NCBI GenBank assembly: GCA_905214605.1
Contig: CAJMMY010000059.1
Coordinates: 1-6,737, forward strand
Direction: 5' to 3'
Length of the DNA stretch: 6,737 bases
Origin: an uncultured bacterium
GTDB taxonomy: Bacteria > Bacillota_A > Clostridia > Oscillospirales > Oscillospiraceae
Below the pieces are notes generated by a model. It made no database searches, was not told where the DNA came from, and worked only from the letters and a program-made list of their open reading frames with translations. Both the position numbers and the translations under genes were made by a program. Shown one piece after another: positions 1-4,309 of the stretch (positions are counted from its first letter, which is position 1; the number at the start of each line of letters is the position of its first letter).

Positions 1-135
1 CTGGCCAAGAAAATTCTGACGGAAACGGACATAGAAATTCTGATTTCCGTGGGAGACGGCCCCTATCAGGCAACGGCATGGGGCTGCGACCTGACGTACG
101 ATTATGTGAAAATCAACGGCGATTACCGGAGCTGA
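1..135 (+). CDS. argJ: Glutamate N-acetyltransferase (ArgJ), C-terminal end only
   Basis: This is the last 44 codons of a gene that begins before the window. The reading frame is open from base 1 and ends at TGA (133-135). The translated end contains [19 protein letters not shown], the well-conserved C-terminus of ArgJ (ornithine acetyltransferase), where the aromatic and acidic residues end the beta chain. The family makes N-acetylglutamate and ornithine by moving the acetyl group from N-acetylornithine to glutamate, the cyclic version of arginine synthesis in the cytoplasm. ArgJ enzymes cleave themselves at an internal Thr, which lies upstream and cannot be seen. Whether the enzyme also uses acetyl-CoA (bifunctional type) cannot be judged from this fragment. 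argB follows after 14 bases, as in many Clostridia and Bacillus operons. Identification is firm despite the short length. Confidence 0.93.
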   Translation: MAKKILTETDIEILISVGDGPYQATAWGCDLTYDYVKINGDYRS

Positions 136-137
136 GC

Positions 138-142
138 GAGGA
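138..142 (+). promoter_or_regulatory. Ribosome binding site that fixes the argB start at 150
   Basis: GAGGA lies 7 bases before the ATG at 150. The same frame is open back to an ATG at 78, but those extra 24 codons lie inside the end of argJ, have no comparable ribosome binding site and encode a stretch unlike any acetylglutamate kinase. The start at 150 gives the normal family N-terminus. Confidence 0.8.
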
Positions 143-149
143 AAAAACA

Positions 150-1004
150 ATGGCAATCAATCATGAAGAGCGGGCACAGATTTTGGTAGAGGCTCTGCCC
201 TATATCCAACATTATTATAATAAAATTATTGTGGTGAAGTACGGCGGCAATGCCATGGTCAGTCCGGAACTGCAAAAAGCCGTGATGGACGACATTGTGC
301 TGCTGCGGCTGATTGGCGTCCAGGTGGTTTTGGTCCACGGCGGCGGCCCGGAAATCAGCGAGATGCTCCGCCGGGTGGGCAAGGAAAGCAAATTCGTGGA
401 CGGCTTGCGGGTCACCGATGAGGAAACCGCCGAGCTGGTGCAGATGGTGCTGGCCGGCAAGGTGAACAAAAATCTGGTGAACCTGCTCCAAAATGCCGGG
501 GGAAAGGCCATTGGGCTGTCCGGTATGGACGGGCACATGATTGAGGCCAAAATGCAGGACGAACGTCTGGGCTATGTGGGAGAAATTACGAAAATCAACA
601 CGGCGCCCATTCTGGATCTGCTGGAAAAGGGATATATCCCGGTGGTTTCCACCATCGGCTGCGATGGGGAAAACCATGTGTACAACATCAATGCCGACAC
701 GGCGGCGGCCCGCATTGCCGGGGCGCTGAAATCAGAGAATCTGATTCTGATGACGGACATCAAAGGGGTGCTGCGGGATAAAGACGATCCGGAAACCCTG
801 ATTTCCCGTATCTACGTCAGCGAGGTGCCCCAGCTGATGAGCGAGGGCGTGATTCAGGGCGGTATGATTCCGAAAATGGATTGCTGCGTGGACGCGATCC
901 GCCGGGGCGTAAAACAGGCCTGCATCATTGACGGCCGGGTACCCCATTCCATCCTGATTGAAACATTGACCAATGCCGGCATCGGCACGATGCTGACGCT
1001 GTAA
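150..1004 (+). CDS. argB: Acetylglutamate kinase
   Basis: ArgB phosphorylates the gamma-carboxyl of N-acetyl-L-glutamate with ATP, the second step of arginine synthesis, in the cytoplasm. The protein is 284 residues, the usual length. Visible motifs are the nucleotide-binding lysine in VVKYGGNAM (K30), the glycine loop VLVHGGGPE (H63-G66), the acetylglutamate-binding GLRVTD segment (R87), the NINADTAAA segment, and GGMIPKM with the second catalytic lysine near residue 240. About 24 residues precede the first strand (VVKYGG). In characterised arginine-inhibited hexameric kinases (Thermotoga, Pseudomonas) this is the N-terminal helix that interlaces dimers, and it is missing from the insensitive E. 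coli enzyme. The C-terminal PHSILIE followed by GIGTM also fits the arginine-sensitive group. I infer a hexamer under arginine feedback control, which is expected where ArgJ recycles acetyl groups and this kinase is the control point. The stop is 14 bases before argD. Confidence 0.97.
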   Translation: MAINHEERAQILVEALPYIQHYYNKIIVVKYGGNAMVSPELQKAVMDDIVLLRLIGVQVVLVHGGGPEISEMLRRVGKESKFVDGLRVTDEETAELVQMVLAGKVNKNLVNLLQNAGGKAIGLSGMDGHMIEAKMQDERLGYVGEITKINTAPILDLLEKGYIPVVSTIGCDGENHVYNINADTAAARIAGALKSENLILMTDIKGVLRDKDDPETLISRIYVSEVPQLMSEGVIQGGMIPKMDCCVDAIRRGVKQACIIDGRVPHSILIETLTNAGIGTMLTL

Positions 1005-1018
1005 AGGAGCGAACAACC

Positions 1019-2203
1019 ATGACGAATCAAGAAATCATTTCCATGGGCGATGCATACGTCATGCCCACCTACGGACGGTTCCCGGTGGCATTTGAAAAAG
1101 GGCAGGGGGCAACCCTGACGGATTTTGACGGCAAAACCTATGTGGACTTTGCCTCCGGCATCGGCGTCAATTCCTTGGGCTACGGCTATACGCCTTGGGT
1201 CGAGGCCGTATCCCGGCAGGCTGCCGCGCTGCAGCATATCTCCAACCTCTATTATTCCGCACCCATGGCCCAAGTGGCCAAAACCCTGACGGAGCGCACC
1301 GGCATGGCGGACGTATTTTTCGCCAACGGCGGCGGCGAATCCAACGAGGGCATGATTAAACTGGCCCGGAAATATTCCTTTGACAAATACGGTATGGGCC
1401 GGTCCACCATTGTGACCCTGCGGCAGTCCTTCCACGGCCGGACCATTTCCACGTTGGCTGCCACCGGGCAGGACGTGTTCCATAATTATTTCTTCCCCTT
1501 TACCCAGGGCTTTACCTATGCCGTAGCCAATGACGTGGAGAGCGTCAAAGCTGCCTGCACTCCGGATGTATGCGCCGTGATGATGGAGCTGATTCAGGGC
1601 GAGGGCGGTGTGCTGCCGCTGGAGCAGGAATTTGTGCAGCAGGTGGCGGAATTCTGCAAGGAACATGATTTGCTGCTGCTGATTGACGAGGTGCAAACCG
1701 GCGTAGGTCGGACGGGCAGCTTGTTCTGTTTCCAGCAGTACGGAATTCAACCCGACGCGGTGAGTTTTGCCAAGGGCATTGCCGGGGGCCTGCCTTTCGG
1801 CGGTGTGATGGCCAATGCCAAGTGCGCGCAGGTACTGGGCCCCGGCACCCATGCCACCACGTTCGGCGGCAACCCCGTAGCCGCAGCCGGCGCCTGCGTG
1901 GTTCTGGACACCTTGGACGATGCATTCCTGCAGACCGTGGAAGAAAAGGGCGCTTATATCCGGGAAACCGTTGCCGGTTGGCAGCTGCCCGTGGTCACCG
2001 GAGTCCGGGGAAAAGGTCTGATGGTGGGCATCGGGGTAACCTGCAGTCACAAAGCGGCGGTGAGCGCCTGCCTGAGCGGCGGCTTGCTGGCATTGACTGC
2101 CGGCAGCGATACCATTCGGCTCTTGCCTCCGCTGAACATCTCTTATGAAGAAATCAATGCCGGTCTGCAGATTCTGAAGACTGTTCTGGAGGGAATCGCA
2201 TGA
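1019..2203 (+). CDS. argD: Acetylornithine aminotransferase
   Basis: This is a 394-residue class III (fold type I) PLP aminotransferase that converts N-acetylglutamate semialdehyde plus glutamate to N-acetylornithine and 2-oxoglutarate. A strong ribosome binding site, AAAGGAG (1003-1009), overlaps the argB stop and sits 9 bases before the ATG. Visible features are the N-terminal YVDFASGIGVNSLGY segment, SFHGRT (substrate and PLP ring region), the cofactor aspartate in LIDEVQTGVGRTG (D223), the Schiff-base lysine in SFAKGIAGGLPFGG (K252) and TTFGGNPVAAA near the C-terminal domain. One oddity is the phosphate-binding loop, which reads FFANGGGESNE (residues 100-110) where the family usually has NSGAEANE or a close variant. 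Position in an arg operon favours acetylornithine over ornithine or GABA as substrate. Some ArgD enzymes also serve as succinyldiaminopimelate aminotransferase in lysine synthesis, which cannot be excluded. The stop overlaps argF by four bases (ATGA). Confidence 0.95.
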   Translation: MTNQEIISMGDAYVMPTYGRFPVAFEKGQGATLTDFDGKTYVDFASGIGVNSLGYGYTPWVEAVSRQAAALQHISNLYYSAPMAQVAKTLTERTGMADVFFANGGGESNEGMIKLARKYSFDKYGMGRSTIVTLRQSFHGRTISTLAATGQDVFHNYFFPFTQGFTYAVANDVESVKAACTPDVCAVMMELIQGEGGVLPLEQEFVQQVAEFCKEHDLLLLIDEVQTGVGRTGSLFCFQQYGIQPDAVSFAKGIAGGLPFGGVMANAKCAQVLGPGTHATTFGGNPVAAAGACVVLDTLDDAFLQTVEEKGAYIRETVAGWQLPVVTGVRGKGLMVGIGVTCSHKAAVSACLSGGLLALTAGSDTIRLLPPLNISYEEINAGLQILKTVLEGIA

Positions 2204-3117
2204 ACCGGAAAGAGCATTTCCTCACCTTGGGGGATTACTCCGGGGAAGAATTGAATGAGCTGCTGAATATGGCAGACCAATTGAAATATGAACAGAAACA
2301 CGGCATCGAGCATCATCATCTGGCGGGCAAGACCTTGGGCATGATTTTCCAGAAACATTCCACCCGCACCCGGGTGTCCTTTGAAAGCGGTATGTATCAG
2401 CTGGGGGGCATGGCGATGTTTCTGTCCGGCAAGGATTTGCAGCTGGAGCGGGGGGAGACCATGCAGGATACCGCCCGGGCGCTCAGCGGCTATCTGGACG
2501 GCATGATGCTCCGCACGGAACGCCATGAGGACGTGGAGACCCTGGCGGAATACGCCCATGTTCCCGTTATCAACGGCCGCACGGAATTTGCACACCCCTG
2601 CCAGGTGCTGGCGGATTTGATGACCGTGCGGGAATACAAGCGCACCTTCCGGGGAAAAAAGATTTGCTACGTGGGCGCAGGCAGCAACGTGGCAAACTCT
2701 CTGATTGTGGGGGCGCTGAAGGTGGGCATGGAAGTTTCCATGGCTTGTCCCAAAGGCTATGAGCCTGCCGAAAGCGTACTGGAATTTGCTGCCGGTACTC
2801 AGCGGTTTACCCTCACGGAAGACCCTGTTCAGGCCGTTCAAGATGCAGACGCGGTGTACGCAGGGCTGTGGTTTTCCGGAGAAACAGAAAAAAATGAAAA
2901 AAATCTAAAAAAAGTCTTTTCAAATTACCAAGTAAATGATATACTGATTCGAAATGCCAAGCCGGACGCCATTGTCCTGCACTGTTTACCGGCCCACCGG
3001 GGTCAGGAAATCACCGCGGAGTTGTTCGAAACACACGCAAAGGAGATTTTCGACCAATCGGAGAACCGGCTGCATGCGCAGAAGGCGGTTCTGGTTCGTT
3101 TGTTGGGCGGCAGGTAA
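2200..3117 (+). CDS. argF: Ornithine carbamoyltransferase, with an atypical ornithine-binding loop
   Basis: The enzyme joins carbamoyl phosphate to ornithine, giving citrulline. It is 305 residues, slightly short but normal for bacterial trimeric OTCases. The start is within ATGA shared with the argD stop, with GGAGGG at 2188-2193, so translation is probably coupled. Carbamoyl-phosphate residues are intact: STRTR (54-58), R105 in the LRT segment, HPCQ (132-135), and HCLPAHRG (261-268) with the catalytic-site Cys262, plus the final ENRLHAQKA. The ornithine side is unusual. Where OTCases have TDVWVSMG, this protein has AGLWFSGE (221-228), so the Asp and Met that contact ornithine in E. coli (D231, M236) are replaced. 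GDGNN is GAGSN (159-163), and INGLTD is INGRTE. Residues 228-248 come from a very AT-rich patch (21% G+C over 2881-2950) that differs from the rest of the gene. Operon position supports ornithine as substrate; an altered substrate or weak enzyme is possible. Confidence 0.9.
   Translation: MNRKEHFLTLGDYSGEELNELLNMADQLKYEQKHGIEHHHLAGKTLGMIFQKHSTRTRVSFESGMYQLGGMAMFLSGKDLQLERGETMQDTARALSGYLDGMMLRTERHEDVETLAEYAHVPVINGRTEFAHPCQVLADLMTVREYKRTFRGKKICYVGAGSNVANSLIVGALKVGMEVSMACPKGYEPAESVLEFAAGTQRFTLTEDPVQAVQDADAVYAGLWFSGETEKNEKNLKKVFSNYQVNDILIRNAKPDAIVLHCLPAHRGQEITAELFETHAKEIFDQSENRLHAQKAVLVRLLGGR
2888..2945 (+). promoter_or_regulatory. Candidate internal promoter in argF with phased A-tracts, directed at carA
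   Basis: TTTTCA (2917-2922, 4 of 6 matches to TTGACA) is followed after exactly 17 bases by TATACT (2940-2945), which carries an extended -10 TG at 2937-2938. Directly upstream lie three A7 runs at 2888-2894, 2897-2903 and 2907-2913. Their centres are 9-10 bases apart, the arrangement of an UP element or intrinsically bent DNA. Transcription would start near 2952 and give carAB a leader of roughly 280 bases that contains the hairpins before carA. The match is seen directly; activity is inferred. The A-runs also encode Lys/Asn codons in argF, so chance is possible. Confidence 0.45.
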
Positions 3118-3139
3118 TGCTGCTGCCCGGCAGGGCGCG

Positions 3140-3151
3140 CCGCGAAAGCGG
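3140..3151 (+). other. Small GNRA-loop hairpin in the argF-carA gap
   Basis: CCGC, GAAA, GCGG form a 4-bp all-GC stem closed by a GAAA tetraloop, an unusually stable small RNA hairpin. It begins 22 bases after the argF stop, just after an 8-base palindrome GGCGCGCC (3134-3141). The bases after it are TAAAAAATTTTAC rather than a U-run, so it is not a convincing terminator. It could protect the 3' end of the upstream message or be part of a leader fold. Confidence 0.4.
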
Positions 3152-3163
3152 TAAAAAATTTTA

Positions 3164-3194
3164 CCCATTTTTCCGGTTTTACCGGGAAAACGGG
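3164..3194 (+). promoter_or_regulatory. Long imperfect hairpin upstream of carA
   Basis: The two arms run 3164-3177 and 3181-3194 around a TTT loop. CCGGT pairs with ACCGG, then a T-G wobble, then four T-A pairs, one A/C mismatch, and CCC with GGG, giving 13 pairs in 14 positions. No U-run follows on the + strand, and no gene on the - strand ends here, so it does not look like an intrinsic terminator. The arm 3177-3184 (TTTTACCG) is also complementary to CGGTAAAA at 3149-3156, so a second, competing fold is possible. It sits 41 bases before the carA ATG. A role as a processing site or leader regulator is inference. I see no T-box, PyrR-site or convincing ArgR box here. Confidence 0.45.
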
Positions 3195-3235
3195 AGGGTA
3201 TGAGTATATAAAAATAAGAGGAAAGGTGTGCCTGC

Positions 3236-4309
3236 ATGGAGAAAGCTTATCTGATTCTTGAAACCGGCGAAGTCTTCGAGGGAAGAAGTTTCGGCGCGCA
3301 GAAAGAGGGCATTGGAGAACTGGTATTTACTACGGGCGTTGTGGGATACGTGGAGAGTCTGACAGATCCCAGTTATTACGGACAGACCCTGATGTTTACG
3401 TTCCCCCAGATCGGAAATTACGGTATGATGCCGATGGACGGCGAAAGCAGCGCCTGCCATGTGCAGGGTGTTGTGGTGCACGAATGGTGCGACGAACCCT
3501 CCAACTTCCGCTGCCAGGGAACGATTGACGCTTACCTGAAGGAGCAGGGCGTGCCCGGCATCTGCGGCGTGGATACCCGCCGGCTGACCCAGATTGTCCG
3601 TGAGCACGGCGTTATGAATGCCATCATTGCAAGCAAGATTCCGGAAAATATGCTCTCCGAGCTGCGGGAGTACCGGGTGCAGGGCGCTGTACAGGCCACC
3701 TCGACCAAAGAGCCGGAAATTCTGCTGCCTGACGGCGAAATCAAGCGGAACGTGGTGCTGATGGACTACGGCGCCAAGAAGAGCATTGCCGACCGTCTGC
3801 TGGACCGCGGCTGCAAGGTCACCGTTCTGCCTTATAATACACCGGCAGAAGAAATTCTGAATCTCCGTCCCGACGGTGTGATGCTGTCCAACGGCCCCGG
3901 AGACCCCACGGATAACCCGGAATGCATTGCCGCACTGAAACAGCTGCTGGGCAAGGTTCCCATGTTCGGTATTTGTTTGGGCCATCAGCTGCTGGCATTG
4001 GCTGCCGGTGCGCAGACCACCAAGCTGAAATACGGTCACCGCGGCGGCAACCAGCCAGTCAAAGACCTGCGGACCGGCCGGAGCTATATCACCAGCCAGA
4101 ACCATGGCTATGCAGTTGTGGCAGACGGACTGGATAAAGTGGGCGGCAAGCTGTCTTTTGTAAACTTGAATGATAACACCTGCGAAGGCGTGGATTACCC
4201 CGATCTTGGCGCATTTTCTATGCAGTTCCATCCGGAGGCCCACGGCGGTCCTCGGGATATGGAGTCCGCATTCGACCGGTTTGTAACGATGATGGGAGGA
4301 AATAAGTAA
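3236..4309 (+). CDS. carA: Carbamoyl-phosphate synthase small subunit (glutaminase)
   Basis: CarA hydrolyses glutamine and passes the ammonia through a tunnel to CarB. The protein is 357 residues, a normal length. The N-terminal CarA-specific domain is seen in LETGEVFEG, the segment FTTGVVGY(V)[11 protein letters not shown], and GVDTRRLT. The C-terminal class I glutamine amidotransferase domain starts near residue 170. It shows LSNGPGDP, the nucleophile in FGICLGHQ (Cys247) and the other triad members in QFHPEA (His332, Glu334), so the glutaminase should be active. The start has AAAGG at 3222-3226, 9 bases upstream, within a purine-rich AAGAGGAAAGG stretch. The gene lies 118 bases after argF, and its stop overlaps the carB start by one base. 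Codon use resembles the arg genes (ATT preferred for Ile, AAA and AAG mixed). Neighbours argF and argD suggest supply mainly for arginine, although carbamoyl phosphate also feeds pyrimidines. Confidence 0.97.
   Translation: MEKAYLILETGEVFEGRSFGAQKEGIGELVFTTGVVGYVESLTDPSYYGQTLMFTFPQIGNYGMMPMDGESSACHVQGVVVHEWCDEPSNFRCQGTIDAYLKEQGVPGICGVDTRRLTQIVREHGVMNAIIASKIPENMLSELREYRVQGAVQATSTKEPEILLPDGEIKRNVVLMDYGAKKSIADRLLDRGCKVTVLPYNTPAEEILNLRPDGVMLSNGPGDPTDNPECIAALKQLLGKVPMFGICLGHQLLALAAGAQTTKLKYGHRGGNQPVKDLRTGRSYITSQNHGYAVVADGLDKVGGKLSFVNLNDNTCEGVDYPDLGAFSMQFHPEAHGGPRDMESAFDRFVTMMGGNK

Noticed and set aside
78..149. A longer argB start at 78
   Set aside because: The extra 24 residues lie inside the argJ end and do not resemble acetylglutamate kinase. 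The ATG at 150 has a good ribosome binding site and gives the family N-terminus.
854..2050. A 398-codon open frame on the - strand across the end of argB and argD
   Set aside because: It lies opposite two conserved genes, is rich in His, Gly and Gln as antisense shadows are, and has no recognisable motif or ribosome binding site.
3140..3164. An intrinsic terminator after argF
   Set aside because: The GC hairpin at 3140-3151 is followed by TAAAAAATTTTACC, with A's first and only four T's, not a U-run directly after the stem. Termination is not supported.
3200..3211. A minimal leader peptide, ATG AGT ATA TAA, after GGGAGGG
   Set aside because: The purine-rich site (3192-3198) is only one base from the ATG, too close for normal initiation, and there are no Arg codons to sense arginine.
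3205..3212. TATATAAA as a -10 box directly before carA
   Set aside because: No acceptable -35 lies 16-18 bases upstream, and a start there would fall inside the ribosome binding site, leaving almost no leader.
3179..4243. A 354-codon open frame on the - strand opposite carA
   Set aside because: It is fully antisense to carA, which has intact catalytic motifs. No conserved domain is visible in the antisense product.
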